A stretch of 64,000 nucleotides of DNA from Paulownia fortunei (lineage: Eukaryota; Streptophyta; Magnoliopsida; Lamiales; Paulowniaceae). The stretch spans positions 16,257,799 to 16,321,798 of the forward strand of contig CM033108.1 in assembly GCA_019321725.1 (NCBI GenBank). The letters run 5' to 3'. How positions within the stretch are numbered: the first letter of the stretch is position 1; every line of letters starts with the position of its first letter. Below the pieces are notes generated by a model, which worked only from the letters and a program-made list of their open reading frames with translations, was not told the DNA's origin and ran no database searches. Shown here in pieces: positions 1 to 11,892 of this stretch. A program made the position numbers and the translations under genes.

Positions 1-420
1 TTTCAGAATCACAGTACTCTAGTACTCAATCAATAATGATTGGAACTACATATAATACTTAGATTAAGTTCCCTATCTAAATAATCTATTTTCGCAACAT
101 CGTATGCCCAGATGTATTCAATTACATGGTAGAATCCATGGTTGTTACAAGTTTGGAACTCTTTCCAACTAACCATCCCACCATTTAGGATGAACATAAA
201 TCTAGACATAGACTTCAAGTTATCTACTTTAGACTAAAAAATAGATGAAGCATCTTAGTTTCAGTTTTCCATAACCATACTCCAAGAAGAAATTCTTAGT
301 ACTTCATAAGTACTAAAGATCATCTTTACAGCTTCCAATACTTTTCGCATCGAATTGATTGATATTTGCTCGTAACACTCAGAGCATTTATGATATCAAA
401 TCATGTACATAGATTTGTAT
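1..420 (-). pseudogene. copia RNase H remnant
   Basis: C-terminal part of the copia A polyprotein. Positions 30-218 keep a 62-residue open stretch containing ILNGGMVSWK, matching the family's segment 'xLNGGxVSWKSSKQ' that leads into RNase H. Downstream residues that normally contain the ADSTTEAEY core are replaced by unrelated residues, so the catalytic region is lost. It follows the RT remnant in the same orientation. Confidence 0.7.
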
Positions 421-1740
421 ATTTTATGCTTTCTTTCAAGGATGCATAAAATATGTGATTCATTATTTGTCTTTCTTCCAAAAGTCTTTAGGGATGAGAA
501 CTTCGAAAGAAAAATCCCATGACTCATAAACAAGAATCTCTCATAGGATTCTTCCATGTTAAACCCTTTTAGGATCTAATCTATATACTTGGATTTAGGA
601 TAGTCCAAGCATCCTTTTAGATTTATCTCCATAAATCTCAATCCCCAATCCCCAGGATGCTTATCCCAAATCCCTCTTGGAGAACTTTGTAGATGATAAA
701 TCTCAGTTGACTGCAACATTTCTATATCATCTTTATGAGTAAAATGTCATCAACATAAAATAAAATAATCATCACCATACTCCCACTAACCCTCTTGTAC
801 ACATATAGCTCATTAGCATTCCTAAGGAAATCAAACTATTTGATTACTTTGGAGAATTAAATGTTCCACATTCGGAAAATTTATTTTCAGTCCTTAATGA
901 ATCTCTGAAGCTCGCAAACTTTTTATTTGCGTCTATTTGATATGAAGACCTCAAGCCGCTTAACTTATATCCCATTCTCAATACCCCTGTTGAGAAAGAC
1001 AATCTTCATATCCCTTTGCCATAACTAGCATAATCCAAATGGACTTTAGCATCACATCTGGTAAAGGGTATCCTCAACAGTCAATACCTTAACTTTGAGC
1101 GTAACACTTTACTACCAGTCATGCCTTTATAGGTCATCACCTCTCCATGTTCTTTAATTTATATTTGCAGACCCGTTTACAGCCAATGGGAACCATTTCC
1201 ACTAATGGGCCCACCAAGGTCAAACCTTGTTGGAGTACATAGAGTCCATTTTGGATTATATGGCATTTTGCCATTTTTCAAATTCATGTTATACATCATT
1301 AATCCTTAATTAGATTAATATTCAAAAGGGAGATCCTTCTTGCTGCTCTCCAGCAAAAGGCTCTTATCGTATAAGTAGCCCCGAAATCCTTTCATATCTC
1401 ATTGGAGGTTTATACTACAAGTTTTAGTAATTTGTTCATACACCATTACCACTTGTGAGAGAAACTATGGTTCTTGAACTGTTTCAAGTTCTATTATCTA
1501 GTCATTTCTATCTAATAGAAATTCCTTCTTCTTATGAAGATGGCATCCATAGAAAATAAATTCCTTTGTTCTTTGGAACTATAGAAATGGTATCTTTTAG
1601 ATTCCTTTGGATACCCTATAAATTTGCATAAGCTGGATTCACATCCATCTTATCTCCCACTAACTGCCTTAAAGAAGTAGGCCCATTTATACCCTTAGGT
1701 ATATATGCGAGGGGTCTTTTACCACATCATATCACATATG
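420..1740 (-). pseudogene. copia reverse transcriptase remnant
   Basis: Decayed reverse transcriptase of copia A. On the minus strand the catalytic loop can be read at about 746-760 as FYVDDILLI, the usual YVDD motif of copia RT. Around 1200-1260 is the N-terminal block 'MDSMYSNKV', equivalent to the family's W/S-N-x-V-W start of the RT domain. The stretch at about 1490-1670 is the linker between integrase and RT and aligns with the plus-strand copy at 36640-36870. Many stops and frameshifts separate these blocks, so no protein is expected. Confidence 0.75.
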
Positions 1741-2230
1741 ATGTTTTAGGCACCGACTTAGATGATATCCTTACTTGATAAGAATATCATCAATTGAAGG
1801 GTGAATTCCTAGAGTGAATGAGGAAATAGGTGAAACTCAATGTGAGAATCTAATTCTCCATTAGATAATCAAAAACTTACCACCTTAGCATTCTCTTCAT
1901 CAATCACTTTGATGGATTTCATACTTTGGCCAATTTAATTCTCTACTTCATGTCTAAATTATTTGAACCCTTCAAAAGATCTTAGAATATGAAGTAAGAA
2001 TAGTTCACTTGTGCACTAACACTTAGTAGACTACTTACGTCCCTTTAGATCACATCCAAAGGCATGGTTTGCTCCATTTGTCCCACAAATGGTGATTTGG
2101 TCATATTTTCCTAGAGATAAAATTTACATGTTGGCACCTCATGCAAGTCCAAAAGGTCAAGAAAATGTACCATCTTTTGAACTCTTTCTTTAGAGATAGA
2201 CTTAATCTAGCTTACCACAACTATGCATTA
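1740..2230 (-). pseudogene. copia integrase remnant (GAG-pre-integrase)
   Basis: Heavily decayed. The minus strand near 2030-2200 encodes a segment reading MTKSPFVGQMEQ after a cysteine-containing block. This matches the zinc-binding pre-integrase region of the same family (compare 36440-36520, with the CESCLKGKMAKSPF motif). The D,D(35)E integrase core that should follow is not recognisable, and the sequence passes quickly into the RT linker. Most of the core therefore appears deleted, as in element D. Confidence 0.55.
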
Positions 2231-4738
2231 TTTTTATTATCTAATTCTTAGATTACTTTGTTGATTATGTAGCATGAAATATTGAGATTGTATAATTCAT
2301 TTGTTAATGTAGCAAAAATAAATAACTAATACTATCCTAATTCTATATAGAGTTAAGTGGATCATTCCTATAGCCAATAAAGTAATGCTTACTTTATTCT
2401 CAAGTTTAAGGATCGTCCTTTATCTTTGTCTCCATTTATCTTATTATCTACTACAACCCCTTGTAAAGATGGGATCATATCCAATATCCAATACCCAAGA
2501 AAAAAATTATCAACCTTAATGGTTGATATCAACAACGTGTCAACTTGAATTAGAATCCCTTCTAATTAAACTAGGCAAGTCAATACTTATGTTTTCTTTT
2601 TCTATGCCCTAAATATCCACAATGGTGATAAACATCTATATTAAGCTGGTAAGTTTGTTTGTTTGTCTAGATTATCATATGTGGAATTACTAGCGATAAC
2701 CATTATTCTATGAGAGGGAGAAATTTAAGCATTTATTCATTTAATATCCATTTATAATATTATCTTTAATCATACATGTCTCTCACTATTTTATTCAAAT
2801 CCTACCACCCTCTATATGAAAACTTGGGAAATCCAATTTCCTAGTATGCTTGAGGTCCAACTATCCTTGCCATACACCCCAATTTTATGAACCTATACGA
2901 CAAAACTAAAAGGTAGCTAACAACATTAGCAATTGCATCCACATGAAACTTTTAAAATATTTTGCCTCACCTCTTCTCATATACCTTAATTTTATGAGCC
3001 TGGTACTAAGTGTAAAGTATTACCCATCAAACATGCATGTAGATGGAGTATCTAAATGTCCCACGACTCATGGCCAACGATAAAGACGATTCTACCCCAT
3101 AGGCATCTCAATGCTTAGTAGTGTTCACAGCTTGCCAACACTTAGCACATCCCACGACTCATGGCCTACAGACTAAATATGGTAGCATATCGGCATGCCA
3201 CTATTTTTAATAGAAGGCATGGACGATTAGGTCCCATCTAATATTACCCATTTACACTTGATATTAAACTAATAAAAGTTCTCAACTTGAAACATTTTCA
3301 AGTGAGGGTCCTACTAGATTTATTATACAAGATCTCAATGTTTTATTTTCTTATTTATTTAATGTTCACTATCCTAACAATAATAAGAATACATCATAAG
3401 GAAGCATTAAATAAAAACATGTATCATATACATACTAAAATAAATAGATGATCATGAGCCTTTAATCCTATGCGATCCACTTGAGCCAAAGTGGATCAAG
3501 GTCAATCTAAGGGTGATAATTAAAATGCAAATAGATCTATTTATTACATAAATATATCTCATACATTCATGGGTTTTGTTTTCTCGCTTTACCTCCATCT
3601 TCATTCAATCTTCTTGTAATGTCCGCCAAATTACCAAAAGATTAACCTTACCGCTTAATTCTACTCTCATTACATTTATTAAAACTACAAGAAATCTTGG
3701 AACAATTCGAAGGGAAGATACAAAGAAGGGAAATAGAAGTACATCAAGAATAAATCAGAGAAAGGTGAGACTCTCAGAAATTATTTTAATTAAAACTCAA
3801 AAAATAACCAATTATACATAAAATTAAACCAATCACATTGGCCTAGACTCCATGATCATCCAACTACCATGCTTAACATAAATCATCACATGATAATAAA
3901 AGCATATAAATTTACCGATTATGTTATGAGCAATTTCTTTCAAATTTAGGATTTTTATGAAAAATAATTTTTCAAAAATTAAAATTAACATTTAATTTTA
4001 AAATAAAAAATCATAAACTTCACATAATAATTACATAATGAGATGGGATGGGATAATAGCTTAACAAAGCTGCTGCCTATTAGGTGGCTGGGTGCCTACA
4101 TGCCGGGCGCCTAGGCACCCGCACATCGGGTAGCTGGGTGCTTGCACGTCGGGTGACCAGCAGCAACCCGACATCACACGTTAGGTGGCTGGGCACCCGC
4201 ACGTCGTGTGGCCGAGAACCCACCCATCGGGTACCGACGGGTGACCTATTTTTTTTTTTTTTTGTGTCCAAGAATTCAAAATTTTCACAAAATCTTGATT
4301 TCATAGTTTCTTGATCTCATCAATAATTCTCGATTTCTTGATCTCATCAAGAAATATTGAAAACTTGATCAAAAAACTAATTTTCATCATAAAGAAATTA
4401 ATTTTTTTTATTTTTTCTATTTCTTGCCATGTTTCAAGAAATTCAAGATTTGACAAATCTTGAAATTTTTTGATCAAGAAATTCAAGATTTGACAAATCT
4501 TGAAATTTTTTGATCAAGAAAATCAAGATTTCACAAATCTTGAAATTCTTGAATCAATAAATCTAATTTCTTAATTCATTTCAGTTCTTAAAACATTTAA
4601 CATTTAACATTTAAAATGATTAATAATATTAATCCCAAACAAAGAAATTAATTGTTTCAAAACCAATCACATATATAAATATTTAATTTATCACATATAT
4701 TAGATAAACGTAATTGAAAGGTATTAGAAATGCACAAA
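2231..4738 (-). other. copia A leader, gag not recognisable
   Basis: Region between the primer-binding site and the pol remnants. About 2690-3330 aligns, on the minus strand, with the untranslated leaders of elements B, C and D: shared phrases include the twice-seen 'cacgactcatgg' and the block around 3000-3230. The gag gene seen in B, C and D at the equivalent place is not recognisable at 2231-2690, so it is deleted or beyond recognition. Short open stretches such as 3576-3821 look random. Confidence 0.55.
4078..4247. repeat. GC-rich degenerate repeat island in copia leader
   Basis: A GC-rich block of about 170 bases in otherwise AT-rich DNA. It holds several degenerate copies of a unit close to ggtggctgggtgcctacatg / cacgtcgggtgacc. 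The unit contains mutually complementary parts (gggtgcc/ggcaccc), so it could fold. It is followed by a 14-base T run. It lies in the leader of copia A, about 500 bases inside the primer-binding site. Other copies of the family have different GC-rich inserts at the equivalent place. Confidence 0.7.
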
Positions 4739-4755
4739 CTTTGACTTTGATACCA
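4739..4755 (-). promoter_or_regulatory. copia A primer-binding site
   Basis: The minus strand reads TGGTATCAAAGTC one base inside the LTR end. This matches the plant initiator-Met tRNA primer site TGGTATCAGAGC with small changes. It fixes the minus orientation and the LTR boundary. Confidence 0.85.
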
Positions 4756-4756
4756 C

Positions 4757-6843
4757 TATTCGGTTCGTGCGATCCCAAGAAATGTATACGCAGTGTAATT
4801 TAATTTTTTTAAAAAAAAACATAAATATACATTACATCACATATAATTAAAACGAATCTCGAAACCCTTACCTTGGTTTGCACTGCCGTCGATGTAAGGA
4901 TTGAAATGATTCAAATTGTTATCCTAGCATGAAAGTATCTCCAAGTTCTTCAATTCAAACCCCTTTAATTGAAAATTGATTCATTTTAGAATCCTAAATG
5001 TTATCCCTCTAATAGTATCCACACCTTAGATGCTGCCCACTCATAATCAAATCCTATGTTAGTAGTTTTTAATTAGATAATTCTATCACAAAATGATTTT
5101 GTTTGAAACAAAAACACACTAACAATTAGTGTTTTAGTTGTTTAATTTAAATTTTAATTCAACAATTAAATCAAGTATTAAACTAGGTAAAAGGTTGGCG
5201 AACTTTTGGAGATTGAAAGGAAAATGAGGGAAGACTTTTTGGAGATCAAGAAAATTATTTTTCTTCAAGAGAGAGGGGTTGTTTCCATGTTTTTCCCACA
5301 AAAAATCTGCAATAAAAGCCCCTTAAAAACATCCAAAAGATTGTCAATAAAGGCTACTACAAGTCCTTTCCATATAGGACTCTTATTCATTTCTTATCTC
5401 TAACTCTTTTAGTAAGTTTCCTTTCTTATAAGGATTTTCCTTTTTCCTTATTATCTCTTAAAAATTGAATTCCCAATTCAACATCCTCTAGGAATTGGAT
5501 TCCCAATCCAATTTTCTAATGGGCTTCCTATAAGCCCGCATCTAATAGGCCTAGGCCTATGTAATCAATTAGACCCTATTTTAATTGATCCAATCAATTA
5601 AATTAATTCATCTAATTAATTAGTTTCATCTTAATTAATTGATCTCAATTAATTAATTAAATATTCCATTTGGGCTCCCTAATCCAATTATGTCCAATCA
5701 ATTAATTAAATTAATTCCACACTTGAATTAATTTAAACCCCATTAATTAATCACATTAATTAATCAACACTTGAATTATTTTCTAAGCTAGAATTGGACT
5801 TATCCAAGTTTTGTGTGTGAGCTCTTAGATTCACTTTAAACTAGCCATGGGCTCATACTCTTGTGACTTAGTTGAACAATTAATTATTCTTATTAATTAA
5901 TCCAATTAATTAATTCTCTTGAAATTAATCCATTAATTCCAAGAACCCATAAGTCATGGAAAGCACCTAGCAATGCATCTTGACTCTTAGTCTAAGGTGA
6001 ATGTGGGAACCTATTCCAATTATGAATACCATGTAAGTATGGTCCTTCCTTCATCTAATCTCCCGATTGAGCCTAGGGTATGGATGTTAAGTCGAAACCA
6101 TATTAGCTCAATAACTATGTTTCTATTCCTAGTAGTTTGACTCAATGATGAACAATTAGAAAACCCCACGTCTAATTTCCATCCAACCTTGGGCAAGGAT
6201 TTAAAGTCAAGAATAGTGAAACACATAGGAGATTCACCTATTCATCTAAATAGATGATGGATCCTTTGTTGGCCACTCATTAATATCCATACATGAAAAT
6301 ATTACACCTAATATAAATCCCTTGTGATTGTCATGCAATCGGGAAATATATCAAAGTGCAACATGTCATGCACAAGGTTATCATGGTGCCTCAAGTTCAA
6401 GGATTAATTCTTGCACTGTCGTAACGAGAAAATTCCCATTCGATAATAGAATATTTTCATTTGGAAATTTACAAGTGGAGTAGTTTAATGTACTTATTTC
6501 CCAACAAGCACCCGCATACATGCACTAGTGTCTCCACACCAATGCCTATGGAATGAGGCATCCTTCTTTCGAGCCTACATTGTATGTGAAAGTCTCAATG
6601 GGATTAATGATCTCCCATCTCATTGATTCTTGACTTGGAACGTTCTAAGATCACAGCCTCAGAGGCATATTCCACAATTATCATCATATGTGTAACTACA
6701 CCCCATAGTTATGTATGATTTAAGAACTTTATATAATTCTTATGATAAATTTAAGATAAAAATTATCATTAATATGAATAAGAATGATTCGCAAGTGTAA
6801 AAGAACAGCCAAAATAATTAGCTCGTCAGGCACTACTCTAACA
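4757..6843 (-). repeat. copia A 5' LTR
   Basis: A 2087-base LTR. On the minus strand it starts TGTTAGAGTAGTGCC (at 6843) and ends CGAACCGAATA next to the primer site; the terminal CA has decayed to TA. The same start and end are seen in copies at 52935-54729 and 59088-61207. The middle (about 5570-5960) is full of TTAATTAA-type palindromes, a hallmark of this LTR family here. No coding potential. Confidence 0.85.
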
Positions 6844-6919
6844 TTTCAATCATAAGTCTTTACCCCAATATCATATTAACTTGATTCTTGATTTATTGGA
6901 ATGCCAAGAGAACCTAATC
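6844..6919. other. Spacer between two retrotransposons
   Basis: A 76-base AT-rich spacer between the copia A LTR and the chromovirus LTR. Nothing recognisable. It does not continue the Athila-type LTR that flanks the other end of the chromovirus. Confidence 0.5.
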
Positions 6920-9195
6920 TGTGACACTTCATAACCTAACTGCAGAACCTAAACAAGCTAATATAGTTAAATCAACAAATATTAACTTTTCATCAATACT
7001 AGATAAGGTTTTAATAAAAGTTCCCCTTTTTTGCTATAGAAGAAAGAATTTGAATTCATTTGTTGTTTCATTTTATTTTAAACACACCATATACATAAAT
7101 CAAAACTAAGTACATTTATTTACAAAACCATAATACAGCGGCTTATTTAAAAACAAAACTGAGTTTTTGAAATAAACTACAAAACAGCTCAAAGCATGGC
7201 ATATGAACAAATTTATGTCCGGTCGCTATAGGACACTCAGTCAACCTCTAAACATGTACATTTCCATCTACATCACATGAATCTAATGAGCTAAAGGCTT
7301 AATAAGGTAAAACCGATGTAATAACAAATAGTGTACATGAAAATCACATAAATGATTAAATGCATTATTCAATTTAATAATTTTCATTCATAAATCATTC
7401 TTTAAGGCCATTAAAGTGTGGTACCTAACTAATAGTGATAGACCGTGATTTTTGTAACATGTTCATAATGATTGGCCAATAAGTGAAATAATACGAGGTT
7501 TCCATAGTTGGTTTTTTAACCTCAGATATTAGCCATATTCTGTCTCATTTACTGTGGCTTTCCTATACCGGTTTTTCAACATCAATTATTTGCCACCATT
7601 TGTTAGGTCTATTAGTCACTCCAGTGTCCCTTGCCTACTCGACCATTAATCATGTATCATACTTTCTTTTCAAAAACCTCATTATATTCTTAATAGTATC
7701 GTGCTTCATGAACTATGAATTGCATATCATTTGACAAATAATGATAATCACATTAAAACATGAACAACATTATAAGATTCTTATGATACAGCAAATAACA
7801 GTTTCAACTTACCTCAAATCCACTTTGTGCTAAGGAAAAAGGTCAATCTCTTTGAAAGATAGGATATTTAAAGGTCTAACATAATCACATTATGTTTCTT
7901 TTACTATCCTTTTTATAAATCATATATTCTATTCTAGTTAAAATCATATATACTTTTCAATTTTTTGTAAACAATTCCATATCAATTACATAACCTTAAA
8001 AACAATGCGTACTCCATATTTCACTATTAATTCAAGGCATTAAACATTAGGGCAACCACTATATCACTAATAATTCAAACATAAATATTAGGACAGCCCC
8101 CAAAACATGACACAATCTGAACTAAAATAACATAAACTAGATTTTAACTTAAATTGATTATAACCTTCAATTAAGCAAACTAATTGCTATTGTCCACAAC
8201 TATTTGTAGGCACTTCCAAACATAATATAAGCATTACAAGATTAATAGAAACAAGTAAATTAAGCATATTTCACAAGACTATCAATTTTGCTAGAAACTA
8301 GCTTAACTAGCTTGGTTTTGGTTTCAAGTCTATCCCACTTGACCTTTCATTCATACAAAAACATACTAAAACATGTAACCATCCAAGATGCTACAAATTC
8401 ATCATAAGAAACATTGATAAAGAATATGCTTGATTAAATTGGAATTAACCTTCACAAGTAACAGTTTTCAAGCTTAAAAGGGTGAAAACTTGTTCTAGTT
8501 TGTGTTATATGGATTCCTATGGATTGAATTCAATTTTTGTGAGTAAGAGAGTGTAGAAAATTGGGAAAAACTTACGAGAAGAAGGGTTGGTCATTTTTTA
8601 GGAGCTTCCAAAAGAAAATATGGATAAAAATGATTTTTTTGACATTTCAAAGAGAGATAAGTGGAGGGTTATGATATGTTGACAAAAATTATTAAGTGCC
8701 ATATTTATGGGCTAAGGAGATGACAAAAATTGATGCTTTGGTATTATAATCAAGTGTAATATCGTTTAGAATAATTTCATGCAACCTAGTCAACCTACCA
8801 ATCAAATTGCACCATTTTGCATACTTTTAGTTCTTAGTCAAATCTAATATATTTCAAGCAAATATTTAGGCAAATAATCACTTTAGAATGTAACAAGTAT
8901 GGAGTAGTACAAATAATTCATTTCATGGTCAACACATCAATCTTTCTTAATTGATATACCAAAATTTTCATTGCCAAAAGTTACTGAAGTAATATGTTAA
9001 TCAAGAAACAAAAGTTTGATCTCATATTTCATGAACTAATATATGTTAAGGCATAAGTGGAGCATATAGTAACAATTATTCATGTTCGTGCAATCATGCT
9101 ATTTATATGATATAATTTAATAATGCATATTGATTAGATGCATATTCATGTAAGATACTTATTATTGATTGTGTAGGAGAGAATTGGGCATTACA
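6920..9195 (-). repeat. Chromovirus 3' LTR
   Basis: A 2276-base repeat, near-identical in layout to 16906-19170. In element orientation it runs TGTAATGCCC ... GTGTCACA. The segment at 7330-7500 aligns almost base for base with 17320-17490. No coding potential; short open stretches such as 6921-7109 are LTR sequence. Confidence 0.92.
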
Positions 9196-9207
9196 ATCCT
9201 TCCTTCG
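9196..9207 (-). promoter_or_regulatory. Chromovirus polypurine tract
   Basis: The minus strand reads CGAAGGAAGGAT directly before the 3' LTR start TGTAATG. This is the expected position and composition of the plus-strand primer of a Ty3/gypsy element. Confidence 0.75.
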
Positions 9208-10600
9208 TTAAAAAAAATTTATCCTGGAAATTTGACGTACTAAATAATTCCAGATACTCACTCTGCATTTCTTCTCCTCTTTCCCACGTAGCCTCTTCTA
9301 TAGAATGATTCCTCCACAATACTTTAGTAAGTCGAATCTTTTTCATTCTCAACTCATTTTCCTTCTAATCTAGAAGTTGCACTGGTTTCTCTTCATAGGC
9401 TAAATTAGGAGTCAATTCCAATGGTTCATAACTCAACACATGAGAGGGATTTGAAATGTACTTCCTCAACGTAGACACATGGAAAACATTATGAATACTA
9501 GACAATAACGGAGGTAAGGCCACTCTATAAGATTTATCACCAATTTTTTTGAGAATCTCAAATGGGCCTACATACCTTAGGTTGAGTTTTTCTTTCTTTC
9601 CAAATCTCATGACACCTTTCATGGGAGCTACTTTTAGGAACACGTGATCTCCAATAGACAACTCTAGATCTTTTCTCCATTTATCTACATAACTTTTCTA
9701 TCTACTTTGTATGATCTTCATTTTCTCTCATTTTTTCTCCACTACCTTAGTGGTAAGTTGAACTATTTCTAGACCAAGTAGGCTTCATTCTCCAACTTCA
9801 TCTCAATGAATTAGAGATCTACATTTTCTTCCATATAATGTTTCATGCAGCACCATTCCAATTCCTGATTGGTAGTTATTATTATAAGTAAACTTCACTA
9901 ATGGATGCTTTGTATCCCAAGTCCCTTGAAAATCTAGCACACAAGTTGTTAACAAATCCTCTAATATCTGAATAACCCTCTCTAATTGTCCATCACTTTG
10001 TGAATGAAATATTATACTAAATACAAGTTTGTTCCCATAGCACTGTGTAAGTTGTTCCAAAATGTAGATGTAAACTTAGGATATCTATCGAACACTATTA
10101 AAACTGGCACTACATGTAACTATCTCCTTAATAATTTATTGCGCATACTAGTCCATATTATATGTGGATTTCACTGGAAGAAAATGGGCTGATTTAGTTA
10201 ATCTATCAACAATCACCCATATAGAATTACACCCCTTTTGAGTTCTAGGTAATTGAAGCACAAAGTCTATTGTAATGTGCTCCCATTTCCATTCTAGAAT
10301 CAACAAAGGCTTCAACAACCCTGATGGTTTTTATGTTTAATCTTAACTTATTTTCAAGTTAGACATTCAGCCATAAATTTTGTTATATCTCTCTTCATTT
10401 TAGACTACTAATAATGTTGTTGTAAGTCATTATACATTTTTGTGCTACCTGGATGTATCGAGTAGGGAGTAGTATAAGCTCTTTCTAAAATATCTCCTTT
10501 CATGGCCTTATCAAACGGCACACAGTCTCCCTTTATATCAAAAAATTCCATCATCAATAACAGCGAAGTCTGGCGTCTTTCCAGCATCAATTTTTCTTTT
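9208..10600 (-). pseudogene. Chromovirus integrase with C-terminal chromodomain remnant
   Basis: Inactive integrase. The N-terminal zinc-finger part lies at about 10408-10590 (TTPYSIHPGSTKMYNDL, the usual H-x-H region). In the core the first Asp is readable near 10270 (ITIDFVLQLP), the second near 10090 (FDRYPKFTS) and the Glu near 9980 (SDGQLERVIQ), but stops and frameshifts separate them. The C-terminal part at 9365-9661 (98 residues, VGDHVFLKVAP and FHVSTLRKYI) is intact. Below it, 9216-9365 encodes VLWRNHSIEEATWE, the conserved signature of a plant chromovirus chromodomain, which targets integration to modified chromatin. It is followed at once by the polypurine tract. Confidence 0.85.
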
Positions 10601-10739
10601 CAATCTACACAATTGCATATCCACCTCTTGACCTTCTCTAATTCTATCTTGAAGTTCATGTCTCAATAATAAAACTGACAACGAACACCTTTTCCCTTTA
10701 AGTATAATTTCAAACTCTAATCTCTATAAATCCAATAAT

Positions 10740-11892
10740 ATTAACTTTTATATTATAAAAAGATAAGACATGGATTTTCTGCTCAATGCATCTGCAACTA
10801 CATTCGCTTTACTAAGATGATAGTTGATCACACAATCATAATCCTTCACAAGTTCTAACCATCTTCTCTGTTATATTCAGCTCCTTTTAGGTAAAGAAAT
10901 ACTTCATACTCTTATGATATGTGTATATCTTAGACTTCTCACCATATAAATAATGTCTTTAGATATTCAAAGCAAAAACCATAGCTTCAAGTTCCAAATC
11001 ATGGGTTGGATAATTCTTTTCATACTTCTTTAATTTTCTTGAAGCATAAGCAATAACCTTCCCATTTTGCATCAAACCATCACCCAAATATTTTTTGAAG
11101 CATCGCTATACACCATAAATCCATCAATTCCTATTAGAATGGTAAGAATAGGAGCAATAGTTAATTTATGTTTCAATTCTTAAAAACTTCTTTCACAAGC
11201 ATTGATCCACAAGAACTTCGCATTCTTTCTTGTCAACGTTGTCAATAGAGTTGCTATCTTTGAAAATCCCTAAACAAATCATCGATAGTACCCTGTTAAT
11301 CCTAAGAAACTTCTTACTTCTGATACATTTGTTGGTGTTGGCCATTTAATGACAACTTCTACCTTGCTTAAATCAACAAAAATACCATTCTTAGATACTA
11401 CATGACCTAGGAATACCACTTGCTCAAGCCAAAATTCGCACTTCTTGAATTTAGTATACAATTACTTTTCCTTAAGAACTTGCAGACAATATTCAAATAT
11501 TCCTTGTGCTTTTCTTTATCACATGAATAAATAAGGATGTCATCAATAAACACAATCACAAATTTATTGAGATATTTCTTGAACACCATATTCATTAGAT
11601 CCACAAAAGTTGCATGTGCATTAGTTAAACTGAAAGGCATCACTAGAAATTTATAATGTTCATACCTTGTTAAGAATATAGTTTTTTGTATGTCTTCTTC
11701 CTTGATCTTCAATTGATGATACCCAGAGCACAAATCAATTTTAGAAAATACTGATGCTCTTATCAATTGATCAAACAAATCATCTATTCTTAGAAGTGGA
11801 TACTTAGTCTTAATTGTTACTTTATTCAACTCTCTATAATCAACAAACAACCACAATGTACCATCCTTCTTTTTCTCGAATAACACAGCTGC
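10740..11892 (-). pseudogene. Chromovirus RT (main part) and RNase H remnant
   Basis: RT plus RNase H of the minus-strand chromovirus. The RT piece at 11407-11892 has [17 protein letters not shown], then FIDDILIYS carrying the catalytic Asp pair. The connection at 11279-11461 reads [18 protein letters not shown] and [12 protein letters not shown]. RNase H follows at about 10740-11230, with VYSDASKN and an ELEA-like acidic segment, but with frameshifts. The gene is cut at 11892 by the solo LTR; the N-terminal part resumes at 14968. The second half of the zinc-finger and linker regions has several stops, so the protein is dead. Confidence 0.85.

Larger units (their letters stand above)
1..6843 (-). 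mobile_element. Ty1/copia element A (left-truncated by window)
   Basis: A minus-strand copia retrotransposon. Reading from its 5' end, it has an LTR (4757-6843), a primer-binding site, a long leader, and then decayed integrase, reverse transcriptase and RNase H in the copia order (integrase before RT) down to position 1. The same family occurs as elements B, C and D in this window. The long LTRs (about 2 kb) and the pol sequence recall the plant Angela-type copia group, but that lineage call is weak. Every coding part is broken by stops and frameshifts. The 3' LTR must lie to the left of the window. Confidence 0.85.

Noticed and set aside
4080..4314. Overlapping open frames on both strands in the GC-rich block
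   Set aside because: They come from GC-rich repeats poor in stop codons inside a non-coding copia leader; no homology recognised.
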